Position numbers and translations under genes: made by a program. A stretch of 36,189 nucleotides of DNA from Caryophanales bacterium (GTDB lineage: Bacteria; Bacillota_I; Bacilli_A; RF39; UBA660), in assembly GCA_016288635.1 (NCBI GenBank), contig JAEEKZ010000033.1, positions 1 through 36,189 on the forward strand, in the 5' to 3' direction. The notes under the pieces were generated by a model that made no database searches, was not told where the DNA came from, and worked only from the letters and a program-made list of their open reading frames with translations. This document shows, in pieces, positions 1-7,546 of the stretch. Each line of letters starts with the position of its first letter. The first letter of the stretch is position 1.

Positions 1-1
1 A

Positions 2-454
2 ACATCTTTCTTAAAATATAACTTAATTTTGTTATTCTTAACATTTTTTGCTTTGTGCTTTGCTTTGTTTTGCTTGGATTTATTTGGCGGAGAGTTATCT
101 TTTGGTTTTAGATTTGTTATTTCATTTGTAGTTTGTGCTCTTGTTGTAGAAGTTTTATATATAGTTATAACACTTATTTATTTTATTCTTAGAAAAAGAT
201 ATAGAAAGAATTCTGTTACGACATTTAAAGAAGATGGAATAGTTAGTCATATTACAAAAGATATTTCTATTATTTATGATTGGTCTAGTGTTGAATGTGT
301 AATAATTGGTCATTATTCTATTTCTATTTTTACAGATAGTCCTGTTTATTTCTATTTTGATAACAAGTGTAAAACTAAAGTATTAGAAGCTATTAATAAG
401 TATAAGCCTAAAGTAAAAGTTCTTTATATGGAAGGCGTTAAAAGTGCTATTTAG
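2..454 (+). CDS. Membrane protein with YcxB-like C-terminal domain (5' partial)
   Basis: The frame is open to the left window edge, so the true start is probably outside; an internal TTG at 29 is the first possible start inside. Two hydrophobic segments fill roughly the first 65 visible residues and are followed by a basic stretch (LRKRYRKN). A cytoplasmic C-terminal part follows with a DGI...I.YDWSSVE...I...S.SIF pattern. That pattern and the 2-TM plus small beta domain layout resemble the YcxB-like family, whose role is unknown. The stop overlaps the GTG start of the next gene by 11 bases, so the two are probably co-transcribed. The family call is tentative. Confidence 0.5.
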   Translation, partial: TSFLKYNLILLFLTFFALCFALFCLDLFGGELSFGFRFVISFVVCALVVEVLYIVITLIYFILRKRYRKNSVTTFKEDGIVSHITKDISIIYDWSSVECVIIGHYSISIFTDSPVYFYFDNKCKTKVLEAINKYKPKVKVLYMEGVKSAI

Positions 455-1166
455 AATTAGAAAAGCCGTGTTAATAATACATGGTTTTTTAGGTGGAACT
501 TATGATCAAGAAGAGCTAGCAAACTATTTAGAGTTAGATAATAATCTAGATGTTTATAGATTTACGCTTCCTGGCCATTCTCGTAATTTGAGTAAAGTAA
601 AGTATCAAGAGTGGATTGATAAAAGCGAAGAGTATGTAAAAAGATTAATCAAAAATAACTATAGTGAAATATATTTGATAGGTCATAGTATGGGTGGAGT
701 AATTGCTACGTATTTAGCAAGTAAATATCCACAGATAAAAAAACTTGTTTTAGCGGCTCCTTCTTTTAATTATTTGGGAACTGTTGAAGATAATGTAGAT
801 TTAAAAAAGACTTTAGTTTCTTCATCAAATATTATTAAAACATATGGTACTGATGAAATATTGAGTAGATTTTTAAAACTGAATAGTGCTATGATTTTTG
901 AGTTTATGGAATTAGTTAAGAAATATTATGACTACCCTTGCGAGATTACTTGCCCAATCTTAATTTTACAGGGAAATAATGATGATTTAGCTAATCCTTC
1001 ATCTTCTAAATATGTTTATGATTCTGTTAAATCCAGGAAAAAAACACTTATTTATTTAGATGGTGTAACTCATGACGTGTTTAAAAGCAAAAAAGATGCA
1101 TTAGTATTTAAAACGGTTAATAGGTTTTTAGTATTTGGATATAGGCCAGGGGTGTACTATTTGTAG
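444..1166 (+). CDS. Alpha/beta hydrolase, carboxylesterase-like
   Basis: A 240-residue serine hydrolase of the Est30-like carboxylesterase or monoacylglycerol lipase kind. The oxyanion segment HGFLGG lies near the N-terminus. The nucleophile elbow GHSMGG gives the catalytic Ser, NNDDLANP gives the probable acid Asp, and THDVF near the C-terminus gives the His. There is no signal peptide, so it should act in the cytoplasm on a carboxylester whose identity cannot be read from sequence. The GTG start at 444 is chosen because GGAAGG sits about 8 bases upstream, inside the preceding gene. A terminator follows directly. Confidence 0.85.
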   Translation: MLFRIRKAVLIIHGFLGGTYDQEELANYLELDNNLDVYRFTLPGHSRNLSKVKYQEWIDKSEEYVKRLIKNNYSEIYLIGHSMGGVIATYLASKYPQIKKLVLAAPSFNYLGTVEDNVDLKKTLVSSSNIIKTYGTDEILSRFLKLNSAMIFEFMELVKKYYDYPCEITCPILILQGNNDDLANPSSSKYVYDSVKSRKKTLIYLDGVTHDVFKSKKDALVFKTVNRFLVFGYRPGVYYL

Positions 1167-1173
1167 TGTAAAC

Positions 1174-1198
1174 AATCAAGGAGAATCCTTGATTTTTT
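1174..1198 (+). terminator. Rho-independent terminator
   Basis: A perfect 9-bp stem (1174-1182 with 1186-1194) and a 3-base loop run into a T-rich tail just after the hydrolase gene. Its 3' arm also contains the -35 of the next promoter. Confidence 0.8.
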
Positions 1199-1218
1199 AT
1201 ATGTGTATAAGTTATACT
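1189..1218 (+). promoter_or_regulatory. Promoter for the repeat-protein operon
   Basis: TTGATT (1189-1194), 18-base spacer, TATACT (1213-1218), upstream of the gene starting at 1242. The -35 lies within the terminator stem, so termination and initiation are packed together. Confidence 0.5.
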
Positions 1219-1241
1219 ATGGTTAGTGGTGGTGGTTTTTA

Positions 1242-2738
1242 ATGATTAGAGAAGAACATCGAGAAGATCTTACAGAAGAAGAACTAAGAGAAGGACGTTC
1301 TGAAGGAGAGCGTAGCGAAGCACACTCTGAAGAAGAACGAAGAGAAGCACGTTCCGAAGGAAGTCGTGGTGAAGCACATTCTGAAGAAGAACGAAGAGAA
1401 GCACGTTCCGAAGGAAGTCGTGGTGAAGCACATTCTGAAGGAGATCATAGAGGGGGCCTTTCTGAGGAAGAAGTTCGTGCAGCTGAAGAAGCTGCAAGGC
1501 ATAGGGATGATAGCCGTGTTAATGGAAGAAAAGTAGTTAAGAAGAAAAAAACTAAGGGAGCTGCTATTATTCTTGCTTTGACTTTGTTTTTCTTAGGTAT
1601 GTCTGGACATAGAGTGGAAGTGAAGGATGCTACTGAAGCAGCTTATATTCCGCCAACAGCAGGATATGAGCAAGTAGTCAAAGATGAAACCCAAGTTGAT
1701 TACAGACTAAATGCGGGTGTTGATGGTAGAATTTCCGCAGATGCTGTTATTGATGTGTTAAGATTACGTGATTATGCAATTAATACAAGCGGTATTGTTG
1801 TATACTCAAATAGTTTATTAAATAGAAATGCTGTAGCTTTACAAAGGTCAGAGTATCAAATTATGGGTATATCTGTTGTTGAAAAATCAACAGGAAGAAT
1901 TTTAGAATCTGCTGATTTGAATCGTGGTGTGGTATCTGAAGATGTTTTAAACTCTAATTTTGGAACATTTATTAATAATACTTTGACTAAACACAAAAAA
2001 AGTAGAGATCAAGTAAGAATTAGAATTTGCCTTGGTAATAGAGGATGGTGTGACATAGATGAGTATATTAGTCATCATTGTTATGATGAAGCTATTATAG
2101 AGAGGGCTAGATATCTAGAAGGTACTGTTTATGATTTTACAGGAGATTATCTAACTTTGAGTAGTGGGGCAACTATTCGTATCAAGGGTACAGATGGAAG
2201 ATTTTTTTCACCAGGCACAAGAGTTAAAGATTCTAATGGTTTTGAATATGAGATTGTCTCATTAAATGTTACAACAAATCGTGAGACAAGAGAAGAATGG
2301 GTAGAACATCCTGAACAATATATCCCTGCTTCTGAAGGCGGAGTTAAAGTATCTTATAAAGTTGAAAATATTCAATGGAGATTGTTGCCGGTTGGTGCAG
2401 CTGCAGCAGCATTAACATATTGGCTTCAAAATAGAAAAAAGAAAGATGACGATGAAGAGGAAGAAACTGAAAGCACTGGTGGAAGATCTGGAGATAGTGG
2501 ATCTGAGAGAAGACCTCCAGAAGAAAACCCTGAAAGAAGAAGAAAAATAAGGGAACTTAGAGCTTATGGAAGTCGTCATGATATAGACCCATATAGTGTT
2601 CCTAGAAGCGAACTTCCTCCAGTACCTATGGATCCAGATGTTTATAGAGCTACGATTGCTAAGCTTTATGGAATTCCTGATGGACGTGAAGGGTTTGATT
2701 CGGATCGTGAAGAAGGATCTGCAAGATCAAGACATTAA
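1242..2738 (+). CDS. Two-TM protein with N-terminal Glu/Arg/Ser tandem repeats, function unknown
   Basis: Unrecognised 498-residue protein. Residues 11-82 are eight tandem 9-residue units of the type SE(E/G)xRxEAR/H, highly charged and probably helical or disordered. A Lys-rich stop-transfer stretch and TM1 (about 106-120) follow. A region of about 255 residues with a Cys-containing segment (CLGNRGWCD...HHC) comes next. TM2 (about 379-396) is followed by a Lys/Asp/Glu and then Arg/Pro-rich tail. The topology suggests both charged ends lie in the cytoplasm and the middle domain outside, where the cysteines could pair. The ATG at 1242 follows a GGTGGTGG stretch. It heads a tight operon with two small genes. 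Codon use resembles its neighbours apart from the repeat. Confidence 0.75.
   Translation: MIREEHREDLTEEELREGRSEGERSEAHSEEERREARSEGSRGEAHSEEERREARSEGSRGEAHSEGDHRGGLSEEEVRAAEEAARHRDDSRVNGRKVVKKKKTKGAAIILALTLFFLGMSGHRVEVKDATEAAYIPPTAGYEQVVKDETQVDYRLNAGVDGRISADAVIDVLRLRDYAINTSGIVVYSNSLLNRNAVALQRSEYQIMGISVVEKSTGRILESADLNRGVVSEDVLNSNFGTFINNTLTKHKKSRDQVRIRICLGNRGWCDIDEYISHHCYDEAIIERARYLEGTVYDFTGDYLTLSSGATIRIKGTDGRFFSPGTRVKDSNGFEYEIVSLNVTTNRETREEWVEHPEQYIPASEGGVKVSYKVENIQWRLLPVGAAAAALTYWLQNRKKKDDDEEEETESTGGRSGDSGSERRPPEENPERRRKIRELRAYGSRHDIDPYSVPRSELPPVPMDPDVYRATIAKLYGIPDGREGFDSDREEGSARSRH
1272..1487 (+). repeat. In-frame 27-bp (9-residue) tandem repeat with near-identical 54-bp copies
   Basis: Eight in-frame 9-codon units encode TEEELREGR, SEGERSEAH, SEEERREAR, SEGSRGEAH and so on. 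Two 54-bp copies (1317-1370 and 1371-1424) differ at about one base, and a third begins at 1425. This pattern indicates recent slippage or duplication inside the gene. It also creates spurious open frames on the opposite strand. Confidence 0.9.
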
Positions 2739-2751
2739 ATAGGAGAGTAAT

Positions 2752-2985
2752 ATGGAAAGAATAGAAAAAGGAGAATTAATTACACTAGACGACGATAGTG
2801 AGTTTGTTTGTTATAAAAAAGTCAAATTAGATAATGTTAATTATGCTTGTTTGATTACTTCAAAGAAACCTGTTAAAATTGTTGTCGTAAGAGAAGAAGA
2901 AAAGGATGGAGAAGTAACTCTTTATTCTGTAGATGATTTAAAATTAAGAAGTAAAATTTTAGATTATGGAAAGGAAGGCAAGTAA
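2752..2985 (+). CDS. Small protein, DUF1292-like, function unknown
   Basis: A 77-residue acidic protein with alternating short beta-strand segments (ELITLDDDSEF, YACLITSKKPVKIVVVREE, GEVTLYSVDDL). The order of strands and the acidic turns resemble DUF1292 proteins of Firmicutes, but the match is by eye only. The start is supported by AGGAGAG seven or so bases upstream. It lies 13 bases after the repeat protein, and its stop overlaps the next start (TAATG), so the three genes are translationally linked. No catalytic motif is visible. Confidence 0.6.
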   Translation: MERIEKGELITLDDDSEFVCYKKVKLDNVNYACLITSKKPVKIVVVREEEKDGEVTLYSVDDLKLRSKILDYGKEGK

Positions 2986-3335
2986 TGACTATTCAGGAAA
3001 AAATAGATAAAATACTAGATGAAAAAAATAGAAGAAAACTTGAAAATGCACGTCCTGTGGAAAAGAATGATCCTACTGAATTAAATCTTGATCAAATGGG
3101 AGATAAGATAATTGGGGGTAATGAAGTTTTTGGAAGAGATCCTGAATTTAAGGAAGATGTTATAAATAAAGCAAAAGAGGCTATGGGTTCAGATCCCGAT
3201 GAAATTGATCTTGATCAAGTGGGTGATAAATTTATAGGCGGTAATCCAGTTGTTGCAACAGATCCTGAATTTAGACAACAAGTCGAGGATGATGCAATAA
3301 GAGCTATGAATGGAGATGCTCCTACTAGGGGATAA
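2985..3335 (+). CDS. Small acidic protein with a duplicated ~40-residue module, function unknown
   Basis: A 116-residue protein built mostly of two homologous modules: DPTELNLDQMGDKIIGGN... followed by DPEF, and DPDEIDLDQVGDKFIGGN... also followed by DPEF. Each module ends in an amphipathic helix (INKAKEAMG, EDDAIRAMN). No TM segment and no known motif is present. The ATG shares bases with the upstream stop (TAATG), with GGAAGG upstream as ribosome binding site. The product may bind a partner through the repeated GDKxIGGN segment; that is inference. A terminator follows. Confidence 0.65.
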   Translation: MTIQEKIDKILDEKNRRKLENARPVEKNDPTELNLDQMGDKIIGGNEVFGRDPEFKEDVINKAKEAMGSDPDEIDLDQVGDKFIGGNPVVATDPEFRQQVEDDAIRAMNGDAPTRG

Positions 3336-3343
3336 TTTGAAAT

Positions 3344-3374
3344 AAAAAAAGTAATGCATATATTACTTTTTTTT
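3344..3374 (+). terminator. Rho-independent terminator
   Basis: A 12-bp stem (3344-3355 with 3362-3373), 6-base loop, and an A-run/T-run on the two arms that can also work from the other strand. Confidence 0.8.
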
Positions 3375-3382
3375 GTTATAAT
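3374..3382 (+). promoter_or_regulatory. trpS promoter, extended -10
   Basis: TGtTATAAT directly after the terminator T-run and 22 bases before the trpS start. No good -35 is visible. No T-box or other leader fits in the short 5' UTR. Confidence 0.55.
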
Positions 3383-3403
3383 AATTATTAGAATGGTGAT
3401 GTT

Positions 3404-4492
3404 ATGAGCAATATTATATTAACGGGTGATAGACCTACAGGTAGATTACATTTAGGACACTATGTTGGGTCATTAAAAAATAGAGTTAAATTACAAAATG
3501 AGTCTAATTATGATGATATGTTTGTAATGATTGCTGATGCTCAAGCATTAACAGATAACTTTGATAATCCAAGTAAGGTTAGAGATAATGTTATAGAGGT
3601 AGCATTAGATTATTTATCTGTTGGAATAGATCCAAATAAAGTGTCACTATTTGTACAATCAGAAGTAAGTGAATTAACAGAATTAACATTCTATTATATG
3701 AATTTAGTTACTTTATCTCGTTTACAAAGAAATCCTACAGTTAAAAGTGAGTTAAGTTTAAGAGGGTTTGAAGGATCAATACCATCTGGTTTTTTAAATT
3801 ATCCTGTTAGTCAAACAGCTGATATAACTGCATTTAAAGCTAATATCATACCTGTTGGTGATGATCAATTGCCTATGATTGAACAAGCAAGAGAAATTGT
3901 TCATAGTTTTAATTCCATTTATGGAGATGTATTAGTAATGCCTAATGCTGTTTTACCAAAGTCTACATTAGAGTGTAGATTGCCGGGATTGGATGGTAAA
4001 GCAAAAATGAGCAAATCATTGGGCAATTGTATATTTTTAGCTGACTCTGAAGAAGAAGTTAGAAAAAAAGTGTTTAGTATGTACACTGATCCTAATCATA
4101 TAAGAATTGAGGATCCTGGTTCTGTCGAAGGTAATATGGTATTTACATACCTTGATGTTTTTTGTAAACCTGGTGATTTTGAGAAGTACTTACCTGAATA
4201 TAAATCACTAGATGAATTAAAAGCTCATTATAAAAAAGGCGGTCTTGGAGATGTTGTCATTAAGAAGTTCTTAAATAACATTCTACAAGAAGAATTAAGG
4301 CCTATCAGGGAAAAAAGAAAAGAATTAGAGAATAATATTGAATATGTATATGAATCTTTGAAAAAGGGTACAAAGCATGCTAGAGAAGTTGCTTCAAAGA
4401 CTTTGAAAGAAGTAAAGGATAGCATGAAAATAAACTATTTTGAAGATCCAAGTTATTTAGAGGAAATAAAGAATAAATATAAACAACAATAA
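3404..4492 (+). CDS. trpS: Tryptophan--tRNA ligase
   Basis: Charges tRNA-Trp with tryptophan in the cytoplasm. It is a class I synthetase with a Rossmann fold. The HIGH motif appears as HLGH (residues 16-19) within GDRPTGRLHLGH, and the KMSKS loop is intact at 201-205 (AKMSKSLGN). At 362 residues it is somewhat longer than the roughly 330-residue E. coli or B. subtilis enzymes; the extra length is mainly a charged C-terminal helical part. The ATG at 3404 is preceded by GGTGAT. It is followed after 17 bases by a GH31 gene with no promoter seen between, so the two are likely co-transcribed. Confidence 0.97.
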   Translation: MSNIILTGDRPTGRLHLGHYVGSLKNRVKLQNESNYDDMFVMIADAQALTDNFDNPSKVRDNVIEVALDYLSVGIDPNKVSLFVQSEVSELTELTFYYMNLVTLSRLQRNPTVKSELSLRGFEGSIPSGFLNYPVSQTADITAFKANIIPVGDDQLPMIEQAREIVHSFNSIYGDVLVMPNAVLPKSTLECRLPGLDGKAKMSKSLGNCIFLADSEEEVRKKVFSMYTDPNHIRIEDPGSVEGNMVFTYLDVFCKPGDFEKYLPEYKSLDELKAHYKKGGLGDVVIKKFLNNILQEELRPIREKRKELENNIEYVYESLKKGTKHAREVASKTLKEVKDSMKINYFEDPSYLEEIKNKYKQQ

Positions 4493-4509
4493 GTAAAGGG
4501 AGTAGACAT

Positions 4510-6924
4510 ATGGCTAGTTTAGATAATAGTTTTAAATATAATCCTAGCATCGGCATGTGTAAAGACGAAGCGGTATTTAAGGGTCAAACCTACAGAATAT
4601 CTGTTTTAACTGAGCGTCTTGTTAGATTGGAATATAGTCCAACTGGAAATTTCGTTGATAATCTAACAGCACTTGTAAAAAACAGAGTTTTTTCCATGCC
4701 TCAATTTAATACTCAAGAAGATGATAATATTTTAGTTATTAAAACTAGATATTTTGAGTTGATTTATTCAAAAGAGAGACCTTTTAAAGGAAGTGCTGTT
4801 GCTCCATTTTCAAATTTAAGAATTAAGTTAAATGGTACTGATAAGGAATGGTACTATGGACAAGCTGAAGCAAGAAGGTATAAAGCTGTACCAAAAGATT
4901 TAGATAAATACCCATTTGTTGAGTGGGAAAATGGTTTATATTCCGTTGATGGATATGTTAGTTTGAATGATAGTGAAAACTTTGTCATTGAGCCAACTGG
5001 ATATGTTAAAAAGAGAAATTCTGATTCAATGGATATATATGTATTCATGTACAAACGTGATTATGGATTATGTTTAGGTGATTATTTTGCTTTAACTGGT
5101 CATCCAACATTAATACCAAGATATGCATTGGGTATTTGGTGGAGTAGAGATAAAATATATACGTTTGAACATATTAAGAATTTATTAAGTTCGTTTAATA
5201 AACATCAAATTCCGGTTGCTATGTTCTTGCTTAATGAGTTTTGGCACATTAAAGATAAAGAAGATTATAATTTACATAAAACGGGATTTACATTTAATCC
5301 TGATTGGTTCCCTAATCCAAGAGAACTATCTGATTATTTATTGCAAAGAGGAGTTCATTTAGGTGTAAATATTGATCCTTCTGAAGGGGTTAGAAAAGAA
5401 GAACGCAGTTATCCATTGGTAGCCCAAAGTATGGGAGTTACTGATCAAAGCGTAATTCCATTTAATATTTATAATGAGTTCTTTGCAACAAGTTATGTTA
5501 ATTTCCTAATAAAGCCAATAATTTACGAAGGTGTAGATTGTTTTTGGATTGATTACAAAGGGGAGAAAGAAGACTTAGCGGCTTTAGATTATTATCATGA
5601 GGGAGCGTTTAAAGCATCCAATAAAAGAGGAATATTAATGACGAGAAATCCATTAATAGCTGCTCATAATTATGGAATATTATATTCTGGCGAAACAGAA
5701 GTTAGTTGGAAGTTATTAAAGGCTCTACCGGAGGTTAATTATAGTGCTGCTAACTTAGGAATAAGTTGGTGGAGTCATGATGTTGGTGGATATAAAAATG
5801 GTATTGAAGAAAGTGAATTGTATTTAAGACATGTACAATTTGCTACATTTAGTCCTATATTTAGATTTAGTTCTTTAAGAGGATTATATTATAAGAGAGA
5901 ACCTTGGTTATGGGATAATTATACATATATGATTGTTAAGGATTATTGTACTTTAAGACATCGTTTAATCCCATATTTATATACTGAAAACTATGCTTAT
6001 TCAGTAAATGGATTACCATTAATACAACCAGTTTATTATTTTGCTCCAGGTAATTATTATGATGATGCTGAATTAAAGAGTGAATATTTCTTTGGCTCAC
6101 AATTATTGGTAGCGCCAATAGTTAAGACGAAGAATGTAATAATGAATAGATCTGATGAAAGAGTATTCTTACCTGATGGTATGTGGTATGATTTTAAATC
6201 AGGAAAAAAATTCCCTGGAAATAATATTTATGTAATGTTTTATAAAGATGAAGATTATCCTGTATTTGCTAAAGCAGGAGCAATAATTCCTCTTGCTAAT
6301 ATTGAAACAAATATTAATAATACAAATAATCCTCAGAGTCTAGAATTCCAGATATTCCCTGGAAAAGATAATATTTATACTTTATATGAAGATGATGGTG
6401 TTAGTAAACTATATAAAGAAGGATATTATATTAAGACCGAATTGAGGTATAAATTTGAAAAAGATAATTATTCATTTAGTATTAAACCTTTTGAAGGAAA
6501 GACAGAGATAATACCTAAATATAGAACATATTTTATTAAATTTAGAAATACTAGATTACCTGGTACAGTCAATGTTACTGTTGGGGGAATGGATTTAGAT
6601 GCTATTAAATATAAAAAATATGTTGTTGATAATGATTTTGTTGTTGAACTTAGAAATATTGATACAACAAAAGAAGTAATGGTTAATATACGAGGCACTG
6701 ATATTGATATTGAAGCAGTTCATTTAATTAATGAAGATATTAATTCAATTATTAGTGACTTGAAGATAAAAACAGTGTTAAAAGAAAATATTTTTGATAT
6801 TCTATTCAGTGAAATGGAGATTAAAGATAAACGTATTGCAATTAGAAAACTAAAGACTAAAGGATTGTCTAGTCAACATATTAAAATGTTTATGAAATTA
6901 CTTGAATATATAAGTGAAATCTAA
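4510..6924 (+). CDS. Glycoside hydrolase family 31 (alpha-glucosidase-like)
   Basis: An 804-residue enzyme of the GH31 retaining alpha-glycosidase family. An N-terminal beta-sandwich is followed by the (beta/alpha)8 barrel, opening at about residue 200 (IPRYALGIWWSRDK). The catalytic nucleophile is most likely D348 in CFWIDYKGEKED, and the acid/base D424 in WWSHDVGGYKNG. Beta domains follow. The last 75 or so residues form an unusual helical tail. There is no signal peptide, so the substrate is probably an imported alpha-glucoside or oligosaccharide; the exact specificity cannot be read. The strand carrying the nucleophile ends in IDYKGE rather than the common DMNE, which places it in a divergent subgroup. 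It is co-directional with trpS, and its end overlaps the next promoter. Confidence 0.88.
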   Translation: MASLDNSFKYNPSIGMCKDEAVFKGQTYRISVLTERLVRLEYSPTGNFVDNLTALVKNRVFSMPQFNTQEDDNILVIKTRYFELIYSKERPFKGSAVAPFSNLRIKLNGTDKEWYYGQAEARRYKAVPKDLDKYPFVEWENGLYSVDGYVSLNDSENFVIEPTGYVKKRNSDSMDIYVFMYKRDYGLCLGDYFALTGHPTLIPRYALGIWWSRDKIYTFEHIKNLLSSFNKHQIPVAMFLLNEFWHIKDKEDYNLHKTGFTFNPDWFPNPRELSDYLLQRGVHLGVNIDPSEGVRKEERSYPLVAQSMGVTDQSVIPFNIYNEFFATSYVNFLIKPIIYEGVDCFWIDYKGEKEDLAALDYYHEGAFKASNKRGILMTRNPLIAAHNYGILYSGETEVSWKLLKALPEVNYSAANLGISWWSHDVGGYKNGIEESELYLRHVQFATFSPIFRFSSLRGLYYKREPWLWDNYTYMIVKDYCTLRHRLIPYLYTENYAYSVNGLPLIQPVYYFAPGNYYDDAELKSEYFFGSQLLVAPIVKTKNVIMNRSDERVFLPDGMWYDFKSGKKFPGNNIYVMFYKDEDYPVFAKAGAIIPLANIETNINNTNNPQSLEFQIFPGKDNIYTLYEDDGVSKLYKEGYYIKTELRYKFEKDNYSFSIKPFEGKTEIIPKYRTYFIKFRNTRLPGTVNVTVGGMDLDAIKYKKYVVDNDFVVELRNIDTTKEVMVNIRGTDIDIEAVHLINEDINSIISDLKIKTVLKENIFDILFSEMEIKDKRIAIRKLKTKGLSSQHIKMFMKLLEYISEI

Positions 6925-6930
6925 TATAAT
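6902..6930 (+). promoter_or_regulatory. Promoter of the T-box-leuS unit
   Basis: TTGAAT (6902-6907), 17-base spacer, TATAAT (6925-6930). The -35 lies inside the end of the GH31 gene; transcription would start near 6937, at the 5' edge of the T-box. Confidence 0.75.
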
Positions 6931-6936
6931 ATTTGC

Positions 6937-7118
6937 AAGCAGTTGATTAGGAAGTAGTAGGTAAATAAAAGCTTATAGAGAGTTAACGGATGGTGAAAGT
7001 TAATAGTGGAGTTTATTGAACTTATCTTATGATGTGATAGGGTGATTTCTTTATAAATCTAAGAGTATAAAATAAAGGTGGTACCACGATGAATTCGTCC
7101 TTTGGTGTCATCTTTTTT
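6937..7118 (+). promoter_or_regulatory. T-box riboswitch, leucine specifier
   Basis: A transcriptional T-box leader that senses uncharged tRNA. Stem I contains the conserved AGAGAG and GGTGAAAG elements (6977-7000). The specifier loop reads GAA-CTT-AT, giving a CTT (Leu) codon at 7021-7023, which agrees with leuS downstream. The T-box sequence AGGTGGTACCACG is at 7076-7088. The terminator stem can be drawn as 7075-7085 with 7104-7114 (11 pairs including three G-U), followed by a T-run. It uses the T-box bases themselves, so antitermination by uncharged tRNA-Leu excludes it. High uncharged tRNA-Leu should therefore raise expression of the next two genes. Confidence 0.95.
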
Positions 7119-7135
7119 ATTTGGAGGTTGTTATA

Positions 7136-7546
7136 ATGTTGGATGATGTTATTTTACTAGTGATTATATTTTTCTTGCTATCTTTGTTTTGGTATTTTTG
7201 TGTGATGATGCCAAAATACAAAGCGATTACAGGACAAGAAGATTCAAAGAAAAACAGGAAGAAAAAAGCTGTTAATAAATTTATTTTAGAGACTGCCTAT
7301 TTAACCAAGCGATTTGGAATTAAAAGTGAAAAACTTGTTAATAAAAAAGTTTTATTAACGTGTTCTATTATTAATGCATTTATTGTAGTGGTTATAACAG
7401 CATTTGGCTGGTTTGTTCCAATGATTTTGATATTAAGATTTTTAATTGGTTTTGTAATTGCATTTGCGTTAATATTTATAACATATGAAATATATGGAAA
7501 AATTTTGATTAAGAGAGGGTATAAAGATGGAAACAAAGAAGATTGA
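7136..7546 (+). CDS. Small integral membrane protein under T-box control, function unknown
   Basis: A 136-residue protein with one N-terminal TM segment (about residues 4-26), a Lys/Arg-rich cytoplasmic segment (KKNRKKKAVNK), and two closely spaced hydrophobic segments (about 70-115). No family is recognised. The ATG at 7136 is preferred over the in-frame TTG at 7121 because GGAGG at 7123-7127 is placed correctly for 7136. It is the first gene behind the leucine T-box and overlaps leuS by 20 bases, so its expression is tied to leucyl-tRNA status. A link to leucine metabolism or transport is only inference; it has no transporter signature. Confidence 0.75.
   Translation: MLDDVILLVIIFFLLSLFWYFCVMMPKYKAITGQEDSKKNRKKKAVNKFILETAYLTKRFGIKSEKLVNKKVLLTCSIINAFIVVVITAFGWFVPMILILRFLIGFVIAFALIFITYEIYGKILIKRGYKDGNKED

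Noticed and set aside
1317-1439. Regular direct repeats that could suggest a CRISPR array
   Set aside because: Copies are contiguous with no spacers and lie in frame inside a coding sequence.
1270-1502. Two overlapping minus-strand open frames opposite the repeat region, rich in Leu, Phe and Val
   Set aside because: They mirror the GAA/AGA-rich repeat on the other strand, have no ribosome site, and their composition is a direct consequence of the plus-strand Glu/Arg repeat.
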